From positions 1 through 13,775 of the forward strand of contig QIKC01000173.1 in NCBI GenBank assembly GCA_003232855.1: DNA of 13,775 bases, given 5' to 3'. This document shows, one piece after another, positions 1 through 6,737 of this stretch. Made by a program: the position numbers and the translations under genes. Position 1 is the first letter of the stretch. Each line of letters begins with the position of its first letter. Below the pieces are notes generated by a model. It was not told the DNA's origin and made no database searches. It saw only the letters and a program-made list of their open reading frames with translations. The DNA comes from Verrucomicrobiales bacterium. GTDB lineage: Bacteria > Verrucomicrobiota > Verrucomicrobiia > Verrucomicrobiales > DEV007.

Positions 1-2
1 AT

Positions 3-845
3 GCCGGGAATGCGAATGACAGTGGTGCGATCAGCACACCCTTCGGCGGGGTGGATTACAATTACCGGATGGGGGTGAACGAGGTGAGCGAGGCGATGAT
101 CGATTCCTACAACGCGGCAAACCCCGGGGTGCTGATCACCAAGGACACGCGGGGGGTGAATCGCCCGGCGAGGGATGTGAGCTGGAACGAGGCGGCGCGC
201 TTTGTGAACTGGCTGAACACCAGCACCCTTGGAGCGGGAACCGAGGCGTATAAGTTCACCAGCGGCGGGGGGAACGACAATATTGAGCTGTGGACGGCGG
301 CGGACGCGGGTTATAATCCGCTAAATGAGTACCGTAACACGAACGCCCGCTACTTCCTGCCGAGCGAGGACGAGTGGTATAAGGCGGCGTATTACGACCC
401 GGCTGCGAATGGTGGGACGGGAGGGTATTGGGACTATGCGACGGGGAGCGATACCGCGCCGGTGACGACCAGCGGTGGCACGGCGGATGGCACGGCGGTG
501 TATCAGGATGGAGTGAATTCTAATCCGCCCGGTCCAGCGGACATCACAAATGCGGGCGGGCTGAGTCCCTATGGGACGATAGGGCAGAACGGCAATGTGT
601 GGGAGTGGGGCGAGTCAGCGTTTACGGCATCGGATGGATCCTCGGCTGGTGAGTCGCGCGTGATCCGCGGCGGCAACTGGGCCAGAACTTTCGACGACCT
701 TCGCGCGTCTAGCCGCTTCGGCAGGAGCCCGGCCGACGAGTTGAGCGGCGTAGGGTTTCGTGTCGCAGCTGTTCCTGAGCCGTCGAGCACTAGTTTAATG
801 GTGATCGGAGCATTAGGCGTGCTGTTGAGGAGAAGGCGTCGTTAG
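3..845 (+). CDS. SUMF1-fold (formylglycine-generating-enzyme-like) PEP-CTERM protein, 5' partial
   Basis: The frame is already open at the window edge, so the start and any signal peptide lie upstream; about 280 residues are visible. The visible part has the SUMF1/FGE-sulfatase fold signatures: a DVSWNEAARFVNWLN block (about 174-218), RYFLPSEDEWYKAAYY (about 348-395), GQNGNVWEW (about 580-610) and a final VIRGGNW...GVGFRVA block (about 660-768). The C-terminus is a PEP-CTERM tail: VPEP at 771-782, a short hydrophobic stretch and five arginines before the stop. Such tails are read by an exosortase, so the protein is probably exported and anchored or released at the cell surface. The cysteine pair used by true formylglycine-generating enzymes is absent from the last block, and I see no cysteine in the visible part, so catalysis on sulfatases is unlikely. 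A binding or structural role is inferred. No exosortase or sulfatase is in the window. A GTG at 51 could be mistaken for the start but sits inside the domain. Confidence 0.88.
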   Translation, partial: AGNANDSGAISTPFGGVDYNYRMGVNEVSEAMIDSYNAANPGVLITKDTRGVNRPARDVSWNEAARFVNWLNTSTLGAGTEAYKFTSGGGNDNIELWTAADAGYNPLNEYRNTNARYFLPSEDEWYKAAYYDPAANGGTGGYWDYATGSDTAPVTTSGGTADGTAVYQDGVNSNPPGPADITNAGGLSPYGTIGQNGNVWEWGESAFTASDGSSAGESRVIRGGNWARTFDDLRASSRFGRSPADELSGVGFRVAAVPEPSSTSLMVIGALGVLLRRRRR

Positions 846-879
846 GTTCCCTTTATTCTTTGTCCCTTTGCCCTTTTCC

Positions 880-927
880 AAAGAGAAGTGGGTGGATGAG
901 CGCAGCGAAAGAGAAGTGATGGATGAG
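880..927. repeat. Imperfect direct repeat in the 3' region of the PEP-CTERM gene
   Basis: A motif of about 20 bases (AAAGAGAAGTG, then GGATGAG) occurs at 880-900 and again at 908-927, differing only by a substitution and a one-base gap. It lies between the stop codon and the terminator hairpin. It may be a small duplication; no function is evident. Confidence 0.6.
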
Positions 928-932
928 GGATC

Positions 933-960
933 ATTGCGGCTGTGCCGCCGCGATTTTTTT
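933..960 (+). terminator. Intrinsic terminator of the PEP-CTERM gene
   Basis: ATTGCGGC (933-940) pairs with GCCGCGAT (947-954) as an 8-bp stem with one G-T wobble and a 6-base loop. Six T residues (955-960) follow directly. This is a textbook Rho-independent terminator, 88 bases after the stop codon, and it should separate this transcript from what lies downstream. Confidence 0.75.
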
Positions 961-1038
961 CAGGGAAGGGGGAGCGGTGAAGATCGAACGACTGAAAGAA
1001 CAGCCGGTGGTGTTGGTGAGATGGTATGACTACACCAA

Positions 1039-1437
1039 GTTCAAGGGGGCTGTCCCCATAGCCGGTAAGTGCCAGGTAATTTCACTCCGAACGCGCTGAC
1101 GCAACCCCGTTGGGGTTGAATCCCTATGCTTGATGGACACCCGGGGTAGCCGCTGCGCGCGGGGCAACCCCGGGCTGTGATACGCAACCCCATTGGGGTT
1201 GAATCCCTAAACCGGAAATAGCAAAAATAGTGCGAAAATAGTGCCAGGTACTTTCGAGAGGTAATTTGACCAACTTATCACCCCACTCGCTGGCGCGACA
1301 GCCAACTCTCCCCGTGCTGCCGTTCGATTCGTTTTGGCATTCCCCACCACCCGGAGCGGCTCGCCCCCTCCCCATCGCTGGCTAAATGTTGCCAACCGCT
1401 TTGTTGTCGAGTTCAAGAGTTCAAGGGCGCTGTCCCC
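1039..1437. repeat. Two short dispersed motifs, each present twice
   Basis: GTTCAAGGG(G/C)GCTGTCCCC occurs at 1039-1057 and 1419-1437 (18 of 19 bases equal). AGTGCCAGGTA(A/C)TTTC occurs at 1068-1083 and 1240-1255 (15 of 16 equal). All copies have the same orientation. The first motif contains an imperfect GGGG...CCCC palindrome. From memory, similar GTGCC-AGG and GGGG-CTGT-CCCC motifs litter intergenic DNA near REP-associated IS200-like transposases; that link is inference, as no transposase is in the window. Confidence 0.6.
1099..1209. repeat. REP-like tripartite palindromic module
   Basis: A 28-base unit beginning ACGCAACCCC and ending GAATCCCTA occurs at 1099-1126 and 1182-1209 with one mismatch. 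Each copy contains a 7-bp stem CAACCCC/GGGGTTG with a 3-base loop (1102-1118 and 1185-1201). Between the copies lies a different, strong hairpin: CCCGGGGT (1140-1147) pairs with ACCCCGGG (1167-1174), with further GC pairing possible inside. The layout palindrome A, palindrome B, palindrome A in non-coding DNA resembles bacterial REP/BIME elements. Whether it is dispersed in the genome cannot be seen from one window. Confidence 0.75.
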
Positions 1438-1440
1438 CTG

Positions 1441-1506
1441 TGCTATGTGCTATGTGCTATGTGCTATGTGCTATGTGCTATGTGCTATGTGCTATGTGCT
1501 ATGTGC
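1441..1506. repeat. Heptanucleotide tandem repeat (TGCTATG), about 9.5 copies
   Basis: TGCTATG repeats nine times without error at 1441-1503, followed by a partial TGC (1504-1506). The unit is 7 bp, so it reads through all three frames without a stop. It directly abuts the second copy of the GTTCAAGGG...TCCCC motif and ends 167 bases before the GTG start of the phosphoesterase gene. Perfect short tandem repeats like this change copy number by replication slippage, so the locus is probably length-variable between strains. An effect on the downstream gene is possible but not shown. Confidence 0.92.
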
Positions 1507-1673
1507 AAAGCGAACCAACCGCAGTGGCGGCCAGGACGAGGGCAGGGCGGAGATTTTTCGACATCGCAGGCGGCGGGCGCTAGTGACAGGATACTCGCGG
1601 TGCAGCGCGTTCCAATCTCCGATCTGAATTTCTCCGTTGTTTCCTTTCGCGATCCCGCTAGCATTGCAGCCCT

Positions 1674-2507
1674 GTGCCCGAGCTACCTGATATTCCCGAT
1701 CCTTCCCTCTTCCGACTTCTCTTCCTCGGGGATGTCGTCGGCGAACCCGGGCGCAAGGCAGTGGCAGAATTCCTGCCGAAGATCAAAGCGGCACGCGCGG
1801 TGGATTTCATCATCGTCAATGGCGAGAACTCGGCCGGTGGGCGCGGGATCACTCCGAAAATCGCCATCGGGCTGCTGCGCGCCGGCGCGGCGGTGATCAC
1901 CACCGGCGATCATATTTGGGATCAGAAGGAAATCGTCGACTACCTGCCCACCGAACCGCGGCTGCTGCGGCCGATCAACTATCCGCCGGGGACGCCGGGC
2001 GGTGGGTCGGTGATTCTCGAAACGGCGAAGGGCAAGATCGGGGTGATCAATGCCCAGGGGCGCACCTTTATGAATCCGCCGCTGGAAAACCCGTTCATAG
2101 CGGTCGCCGCCGAGGTGGCGCGCATGCGGGACGACGAAGGGGCAGACGTCATCTTCCTCGATTTCCACGCGGAGACCACCAGCGAGACCATCGCCATGGG
2201 TCGCTACCTCGATGGCCAAGTCGCCGCCGTCATCGGCACCCATACCCACGTGCAGACCGCCGACGAACAGGTATTCCCCGGCGGCACCGCGTTCCTCTGC
2301 GATGCCGGGATGTGCGGCCCGACCGAATCCGTGCTCGGGCGGCGCATCGAACCGATAATCGAGCGCATGCTCACCTCCACCCCGCGAGTGATGCCCGTGG
2401 CGAGAGGCCTCGTCGGCATCCACGGCGTTCTGGTCGACATCGACCCCAGCACCGGTCGCGCGCTTGGCATCGAACGCGTCGCCGAGACCGTCGATTTGTC
2501 ACTTTGA
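1674..2507 (+). CDS. YmdB-type metallophosphoesterase (TIGR00282 family)
   Basis: A 277-residue protein resembling Bacillus YmdB, which hydrolyses 2',3'-cyclic nucleotides in vitro; the physiological substrate here is unknown. The metal-site motifs are in family order: GDVVG (D20), NGEN (E51, N52), TTGDHIWD (D79, H80), DFHAE (H165) and GTHTHVQTAD (H190, H192). Family hallmarks RPINYPPGTPG (99-109) and INAQGRTF (125-132) are also present. YmdB has asparagine (GNH) where this protein has D79. There is no signal peptide, so it is cytosolic. The start is a GTG; an in-frame stop at 1659 excludes a longer form, and no other usual start precedes the first motif, so about 13 residues precede the first strand. 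No Shine-Dalgarno motif is visible. It is followed by a 321-base gap and is probably transcribed alone. Confidence 0.9.
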   Translation: MPELPDIPDPSLFRLLFLGDVVGEPGRKAVAEFLPKIKAARAVDFIIVNGENSAGGRGITPKIAIGLLRAGAAVITTGDHIWDQKEIVDYLPTEPRLLRPINYPPGTPGGGSVILETAKGKIGVINAQGRTFMNPPLENPFIAVAAEVARMRDDEGADVIFLDFHAETTSETIAMGRYLDGQVAAVIGTHTHVQTADEQVFPGGTAFLCDAGMCGPTESVLGRRIEPIIERMLTSTPRVMPVARGLVGIHGVLVDIDPSTGRALGIERVAETVDLSL

Positions 2508-2828
2508 TCAAAAAAAGGCCAAATTTCGACCGCATTCGGGCTCGACAAGTCGCGCCCTGACCGCCATAACTGTCTGGCGACCAATATTTTATGAAAGAAG
2601 GTCGAGTATTTGAACAAAAATGATAAAATTTTCTTTACAGGCAGAAGGCATTCGATAGGTTTCGCCTCACTTTTCGCGAGGCTGACCGGATTTTTCCTCC
2701 CCGTTTTCCCCCTAATATATGGGGATGCGAGTCCGGAAGAACGGTTTGCCCAGCGGACTGCGTGAGTGTGTTTTAACCGGTGTAACTAACGATAGAATTG
2801 AAACGATAGCCCGCCGGCCAAAAATTTT
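2508..2828 (+). promoter_or_regulatory. Intergenic region likely holding the promoter of the tRNA-Thr/tuf block
   Basis: The gap is partly AT-rich (about 2580-2645) in an otherwise GC-rich window and precedes a highly expressed block, so a promoter is expected here. One candidate is TTTACA (2634-2639), 16 bases, TAGGTT (2656-2661). Another has a good -10, TAGAAT (2793-2798), but no convincing -35; it would start transcripts about 25 bases before the tRNA, with a GC-rich stretch between. Between them lie potential hairpins: GCCTC/GAGGC (2664-2668 with 2678-2682), CCCC/GGGG around TAATATAT, and AGTCCG/CGGACT (2730-2735 with 2754-2759). I see no coding frame. Element assignment is uncertain. Confidence 0.4.
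2562..2591 (+). terminator. Possible weak terminator after the phosphoesterase gene
   Basis: CGCCA (2562-2566) can pair with TGGCG (2575-2579) around an 8-base loop, followed within a dozen bases by an AT-rich ATATTTTAT stretch. A competing pairing, GTCGC (2549-2553) with GCGAC (2577-2581), overlaps it. The stem is short and the T-run poor, so this is tentative. Confidence 0.3.
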
Positions 2829-2903
<75 letters not shown>

Positions 2904-3016
2904 CGCATCACCCAGCAAACCGAAATCCATTAGAATCGTAGAATAACCCAACCGCCGATTACCGGCACCCAACCAACACCCGGTCGCCAAACATTGGCAC
3001 CAAACAGCACATAGAC

Positions 3017-4201
3017 ATGGCCAAAGAAGCATTCGAACGCACCAAGCCCCACGTGAACGTCGGCACGATCGGCCACGTCGACCACGGCAAAACTACACTC
3101 ACCGCTGCGATCACCAGCACCCTCGCCGACAAAGGTCTGGCAGAGAAAAAGGCTTACGATGAGATCGACGGCGCGCCCGAAGAGAAAGAGCGCGGCATCA
3201 CCATCTCCACCGCCCACGTCGAATACGAGACCGAAAAGCGTCACTACGCGCACGTCGATTGTCCGGGACACGCCGACTACGTCAAAAACATGATCACCGG
3301 TGCCGCCCAGATGGACGGTGCGATCCTCGTCGTCTCCGCAGCGGACGGCCCGATGCCCCAGACCCGCGAGCACATCCTGCTCGCCCGTCAGGTCGGCGTC
3401 CCCGCCCTTGTCGTCTTCATGAACAAGACCGACCAGGTCGATGACGACGAGCTGCTCGACCTCGTCGAAATGGAAATTCGCGAACTGCTCAGCCAGTACG
3501 AATTCCCCGGCGACGACATCCCGATCGTCCGCGGTTCCGCCCTCAAGGCTCTCGAGGGCGACGAGGCTCAGAAGGAGAACATCATGAAACTCATGGATGC
3601 GGTCGATGACTACATCCCGAAGCCCGATCGCCCGATCGATCTGGACTTCCTGATGCCGGTCGAGGACGTGTTCTCCATCGAGGGACGCGGCACCGTCGCC
3701 ACCGGTCGTATCGAGCGCGGAGTCATCAACAAGATGGAAGAAGTCGAAATCGTCGGCATCCGCGACACCGTCAAGACCACCATCACCGACATCGAAATGT
3801 TCCGCAAGCTGCTCGACCGTGGCGAAGCCGGAGACAATGTCGGACTGCTGTTGCGCGGCACCAAGAAAGAGGACATCGAGCGTGGCCAAGTTATCGCCAA
3901 GCCCGGTTCCATCGCTCCGCACAAGAAATTCACTTCTGAAATCTACGTGCTGAGCAAAGACGAAGGCGGGCGCCACACCCCGTTCTTCAGCAACTACCGC
4001 CCGCAGTTCTACTTCCGCACGACCGACGTGACCGGCACCATCAAACTCCCCGACGGAGTCGAAATGGTCATGCCCGGAGACAACATCTCCATGGAAGTCG
4101 AACTCATCACCCCGATCGCCATGGAGAAGACCATTCGCTTCGCGATCCGCGAGGGCGGACGCACCGTGGGTGCAGGTCGCGTCGCCGACATTCTCGACTA
4201 A
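3017..4201 (+). CDS. tuf: Elongation factor Tu
   Basis: A 394-residue GTPase that brings aminoacyl-tRNA to the ribosomal A site; the length equals the bacterial norm. The G domain shows all GTP-binding signatures: GHVDHGKT (residues 19-26), RGITI (switch I), DCPGH (switch II), NKTD (usually NKCD in E. coli) and GSALKAL. Domains 2 and 3 follow, with [18 protein letters not shown] and the tRNA-contacting [12 protein letters not shown] near the end. The ATG start gives the standard [15 protein letters not shown]-terminus; no Shine-Dalgarno motif precedes it. The gene lies between tRNA-Thr and tRNA-Trp, probably in one transcript. rpmG, which often sits between tuf and secE in other bacteria, is not here. 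Whether the genome has a second tuf copy cannot be seen. Confidence 0.99.
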   Translation: MAKEAFERTKPHVNVGTIGHVDHGKTTLTAAITSTLADKGLAEKKAYDEIDGAPEEKERGITISTAHVEYETEKRHYAHVDCPGHADYVKNMITGAAQMDGAILVVSAADGPMPQTREHILLARQVGVPALVVFMNKTDQVDDDELLDLVEMEIRELLSQYEFPGDDIPIVRGSALKALEGDEAQKENIMKLMDAVDDYIPKPDRPIDLDFLMPVEDVFSIEGRGTVATGRIERGVINKMEEVEIVGIRDTVKTTITDIEMFRKLLDRGEAGDNVGLLLRGTKKEDIERGQVIAKPGSIAPHKKFTSEIYVLSKDEGGRHTPFFSNYRPQFYFRTTDVTGTIKLPDGVEMVMPGDNISMEVELITPIAMEKTIRFAIREGGRTVGAGRVADILD

Positions 4202-4229
4202 TCCTCAGGCCAAAAAAACACTCAAGGCA

Positions 4230-4261
4230 GGCCGGATCCGGCCGGGCGAACGCAGCCCGGC
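4230..4261. repeat. Overlapping GC-rich palindromes after tuf
   Basis: GGCCGGATCCGGCC (4230-4243) is a perfect 14-bp palindrome. It overlaps a hairpin, GCCGGGC (4241-4247) with GCCCGGC (4255-4261) around loop GAACGCA; the two structures compete for 4241-4243. No T-run follows, so neither is an obvious terminator. They may act as an RNA-processing or 3'-end stability element between tuf and tRNA-Trp. Confidence 0.6.
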
Positions 4262-4331
4262 ACGGATTCGGCTCCGCCGTCAAAACAAGCCAGCGGCAAC
4301 AACGGAGCAAAAAACAGGTGAGGGGCGGCAG

Positions 4332-4356
4332 GTGCCCCGGCGAACGACGCCGGCAC
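4332..4356. repeat. Second related hairpin before tRNA-Trp
   Basis: GTG plus CCGGCG (4332-4342, with two bulged C) pairs with CGCCGGCAC (4348-4356) around loop AACGA. The loop side shares GGCGAACG with GGGCGAACG of the hairpin at 4241-4261, and both end in GGCAC, suggesting two members of one small hairpin family. It is not followed by a T-run. Confidence 0.55.
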
Positions 4357-4368
4357 TAAAAACCAATT

Positions 4369-4400
4369 ACCGAATCATCCAATCACCGAATCATCCAATC
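4369..4400. repeat. 16-bp tandem duplication next to tRNA-Trp
   Basis: ACCGAATCATCCAATC occurs twice, head to tail and without mismatch (4369-4384, 4385-4400), ending 9 bases before the first base of tRNA-Trp. It lies in the 5' leader of the precursor tRNA. It is probably a recent slippage duplication; a role in expression is not evident. Confidence 0.85.
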
Positions 4401-4409
4401 ACTCAACAA

Positions 4410-4487
4410 AGGGCAGTAGCTCAGCCTGGTTAGAGCACCGGTCTCCAAAACCGGGTGTCGTGGGTTCAAATCCCTCCTGCCCTGCCA
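4410..4487 (+). tRNA. tRNA-Trp (anticodon CCA)
   Basis: Acceptor AGGGCAG (4410-4416) pairs with CTGCCCT (4477-4483), followed by discriminator G and an encoded CCA (4485-4487). The D stem is GCTC/GAGC. The anticodon stem CCGGT/ACCGG encloses CTCCAAA, with anticodon CCA at 4445-4447. The T arm GTGGG-TTCAAAT-CCCTC contains one T-T mismatch in the stem. Placement of tRNA-Trp just before secE is common in bacteria, and the gap of 49 bases to secE suggests a shared transcript. Confidence 0.96.
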
Positions 4488-4536
4488 CCCTCAAAATACC
4501 CGGTTCCCCCGGCGAAATCACTCCACACAGCGAACG

Positions 4537-4761
4537 ATGAAAATCACTAGATATCTCGGGGAAGTGCGCAGCGAATTGCGCAAAGCTACCTGGCCGTGGA
4601 TCGCGAAAGACAAGGGCGAAAAAGGCTTCAAGCGCTTCAAAGAACTCACCGACTCCACCGTCGTCGTCTTCATCGCCATGATGTTGCTCGGCGGTTTTGT
4701 CACCCTCTGGGATTTCATCCTTTTCAACATCATCGAATTGCTCACTCAGATCGGCGGCTGA
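4537..4761 (+). CDS. secE: Preprotein translocase subunit SecE
   Basis: A 74-residue essential component of the SecYEG channel, which clamps the two halves of SecY. The short single-helix form is typical outside the gamma-proteobacteria. The amphipathic N-terminal part carries the family signature ELRKATWP (13-20), followed by a basic linker. One transmembrane segment follows (about 42-68, VVVFIAMMLLGGFVTLW onward). The insertion WIAKDKGEKGFKR after the signature is a little longer than in many SecE proteins. secE directly precedes nusG, as in most bacteria. No Shine-Dalgarno motif is present upstream of the ATG. Confidence 0.95.
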   Translation: MKITRYLGEVRSELRKATWPWIAKDKGEKGFKRFKELTDSTVVVFIAMMLLGGFVTLWDFILFNIIELLTQIGG

Positions 4762-4853
4762 CCTTTTTCCGAAAAACAGATAGCCCTGATAACTCCCTCC
4801 GCGCCACAGCGACTGGCTTCTTGGAGGAACATCCCAACACTCTCACTCATCCG

Positions 4854-5426
4854 ATGGCACTTATTCCAGACCCGCGCGACCAGTGGTACGTCATCCACGT
4901 GCTTTCCGGCCAGGAAAACACCGTGCGCAAAAACATCGAACGACGGATCGGTACCGAGGAAATGGGCGACCTCGTCTTTGAAATTCTCGTTCCCACCGAA
5001 CGCGTCTCCGAAGTTAAAAAAGGCAAGAAGACGGAGACCAAGCGCAAATTTTTCCCCGGCTACATCATCGCCAACATGCACCTCCTCGACGACGAGGGCG
5101 CGCTCGTCGACAGGACATGGTATTTCGTCCAAGACACCCATGGCGTCATCGGTTTCGCAGGCACCAAAAACAAGCCGACGCCGATGCGTCCGCGTGAGGT
5201 CGAGAGCATGTTGGTGCAGATCAAAGAGCGCGAAGAGAGCGTCAAACCGAAGGTCGCCTACACGGTTGGCGAGACGGTCAAAGTGTCGGACGGCCCCTTC
5301 CAGAACCAGCCTGGCGTCATCGAAGAAATCGATACCGAAAAGGGCAAGCTCCTCGTCTCAGTCACTGTATTCGGTCGCCCCACACCGGTCGAACTCGAAT
5401 ATTGGCAGATCGAAAAAGACGTTTGA
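4854..5426 (+). CDS. nusG: Transcription termination/antitermination factor NusG
   Basis: A 190-residue elongation factor that binds RNA polymerase through its NGN domain and links it to the ribosome or Rho through its KOW domain. The NGN domain begins QWYVIHVLSGQE and contains KRKFFPGYIIANM. The KOW domain covers the last 60 or so residues (VKVSDGPFQNQPGVIEEID onward to EYWQIEKDV). The frame is open further upstream, to 4596, but that part overlaps secE in another frame and has no family similarity, so the ATG at 4854 (MALIPDPRDQWYV) is chosen. A GGAGG at 4823-4827 is 26 bases upstream, too far for normal Shine-Dalgarno use. The 3' gap to rplK is 44 bases. Confidence 0.97.
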   Translation: MALIPDPRDQWYVIHVLSGQENTVRKNIERRIGTEEMGDLVFEILVPTERVSEVKKGKKTETKRKFFPGYIIANMHLLDDEGALVDRTWYFVQDTHGVIGFAGTKNKPTPMRPREVESMLVQIKEREESVKPKVAYTVGETVKVSDGPFQNQPGVIEEIDTEKGKLLVSVTVFGRPTPVELEYWQIEKDV

Positions 5427-5470
5427 TCCGCAACATCTCATTCACGAAACACCGCAACTTTTAGAGCATC

Positions 5471-5899
5471 ATGGCGAAAGAAATCACAGGCAAACTGAAA
5501 CTTCAGATCCCCGCCGGTCAGGCTAACCCCTCGCCGCCCGTCGGCCCCGCACTCGGCCAAGCCGGTCTCAACATCATGGAGTTCTGTAAGGACTTCAACG
5601 CCAAGACTCAAGGCCAAGCCGGTGACATCCTCCCCGTCATCATCACCGTCTATAAAGACAAGACCTTCAGTTTCGTCTGTAAAAAGCCGCCGGCCTCCGC
5701 GCTGTTGAAGAAGGCTGCCAACATCGCTTCCGGTTCTGGCGAGCCGAACAAAATCACCGTCGCCACCATCACCAAGGCGCAAGTCATGGAGATCGTCAAA
5801 ATCAAGGGGCCTGATCTCAATGCCAAAGACGACGAAGCCGCCGCCCGCATCATCGCCGGCAGCGCCCGCCAGATGGGCATCAAAATCGAGGGCATGTAG
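5471..5899 (+). CDS. rplK: 50S ribosomal protein L11
   Basis: 142 residues, the standard length. L11 binds 23S rRNA in the GTPase-associated centre with L10 and L12. The N-terminal domain has the proline-rich [13 protein letters not shown] stretch (about 21-33), which is the site linked to thiostrepton action. The C-terminal rRNA-binding domain ends with [18 protein letters not shown]. The ATG start gives the usual [21 protein letters not shown]-terminus. In many bacteria rplK-rplA is autoregulated by L1 binding to the leader; I could not identify such a site in the 44 bases upstream. Confidence 0.98.
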   Translation: MAKEITGKLKLQIPAGQANPSPPVGPALGQAGLNIMEFCKDFNAKTQGQAGDILPVIITVYKDKTFSFVCKKPPASALLKKAANIASGSGEPNKITVATITKAQVMEIVKIKGPDLNAKDDEAAARIIAGSARQMGIKIEGM

Positions 5900-5992
5900 C
5901 CCGCTGCCGCACCACAAATAAAATCATCTCAACCGAAACACACCAAACCAGCAGGAGGGCGCCCGCCGCCCACACGCACTGCGACCGATACC

Positions 5993-6694
5993 ATGGCCAC
6001 TAAGAAAAGAAGCAAACGCTACCGCCAAGCTGCGGAGCTCGTCGAGGAAGATAAGAGCTACACGCTCTCCGATGCCATCGACATCCTAAAGAAATTCCCC
6101 GCCGCGAAGTATGACGAGACGGTCACCATCTCCATGCTCATCGGCGTCGATCCGAAGCAGTCGGATCAGATGGTGCGTGGCACTTGCCCGCTGCCGCACG
6201 GCTCTGGTAAGGAAGTCCGCGTGTTGGTCTTCGCTCAGGGCGAAGCCGCCACCGCCGCCACAAAAGCCGGCGCGGAGTTCGTCGGTTACGAAGACCTACT
6301 GAAGAAAGTTCAAGACGGTTTCCAAGATTTCGACGTCGCCGTCGCCACTCCGGAAGCCATGGCCGAAGTTCGTAAGTTGGGTCGTTTCCTCGGCCCCCGC
6401 GGCCTCATGCCCAACCCCAAGACGGGCACCGTCACCGACGACACCGCAGGCGCTATCAAGGCGGTCAAAGCTGGCCGGATCGACTTCAAACTCGACCGCA
6501 ACGGCAACATCTCCGCCCCCATCGGCAAGGTGTCATTTACCCCGGAACAGCTCCTCGATAACGGCATCGCCGTCATCGAGGCTGTGGTGCGCGCCCGACC
6601 CGCCACTGCGAAAGGTATTTTCCTCCGCAGCGCCACCCTCTCCGCAACCATCTCGCCAGGTATCGCGCTCGACGCCGGCGTCTTCGAAAAATAG
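5993..6694 (+). CDS. rplA: 50S ribosomal protein L1
   Basis: 233 residues, normal length. L1 forms the mobile stalk at the E site and in many bacteria represses its own operon. The family signature GRFLGPRGLMPNPKTGTVT lies at about residues 130-148, and the N-terminal YTLSDAIDILKKFPAAKYDETV block is typical. The gap from rplK is 93 bases, longer than in many operons; it contains a GGAGGGCGCCC stretch at 5953-5963 that is about 30 bases from the ATG and so is not a usual ribosome-binding site. The ATG lies inside CCATGG. Confidence 0.98.
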   Translation: MATKKRSKRYRQAAELVEEDKSYTLSDAIDILKKFPAAKYDETVTISMLIGVDPKQSDQMVRGTCPLPHGSGKEVRVLVFAQGEAATAATKAGAEFVGYEDLLKKVQDGFQDFDVAVATPEAMAEVRKLGRFLGPRGLMPNPKTGTVTDDTAGAIKAVKAGRIDFKLDRNGNISAPIGKVSFTPEQLLDNGIAVIEAVVRARPATAKGIFLRSATLSATISPGIALDAGVFEK

Positions 6695-6737
6695 CCGCCG
6701 AACCCAGGACGCAAAGAGCCATATACCAAGCGAAAAG

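Larger units (their letters stand above)
961..1673. other. Repeat-rich gap with no credible gene
   Basis: No reading frame here looks like protein. The frames that stay open over 1334-1627, 1386-1583 and 1447-1896 do so because a 7-bp tandem repeat has no stop codon in any frame; they translate to a monotonous LCAMCYV cycle and then run out of frame through the next gene. The gap holds the palindromic module, the paired short motifs and the heptanucleotide array listed separately. A promoter for the downstream phosphoesterase should lie in it, but I cannot point to a convincing -35/-10 pair. Confidence 0.7.

Noticed and set aside
3..845. Active formylglycine-generating enzyme
   Set aside because: No cysteine pair is visible in the C-terminal catalytic block, and the tail is of the PEP-CTERM type.
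1441..1506. CRISPR array
   Set aside because: The repeats are 7 bp and contiguous, with no spacers and no cas gene nearby.
1334..1896. Three overlapping frames through the heptad array
   Set aside because: They stay open only because a 7-bp unit without stops reads the same in all frames (LCAMCYV cycle); there is no protein-like sequence outside it.
4596..4853. Longer NusG start
   Set aside because: The extension overlaps secE in another frame and has no NusG similarity; the ATG at 4854 gives the family N-terminus.
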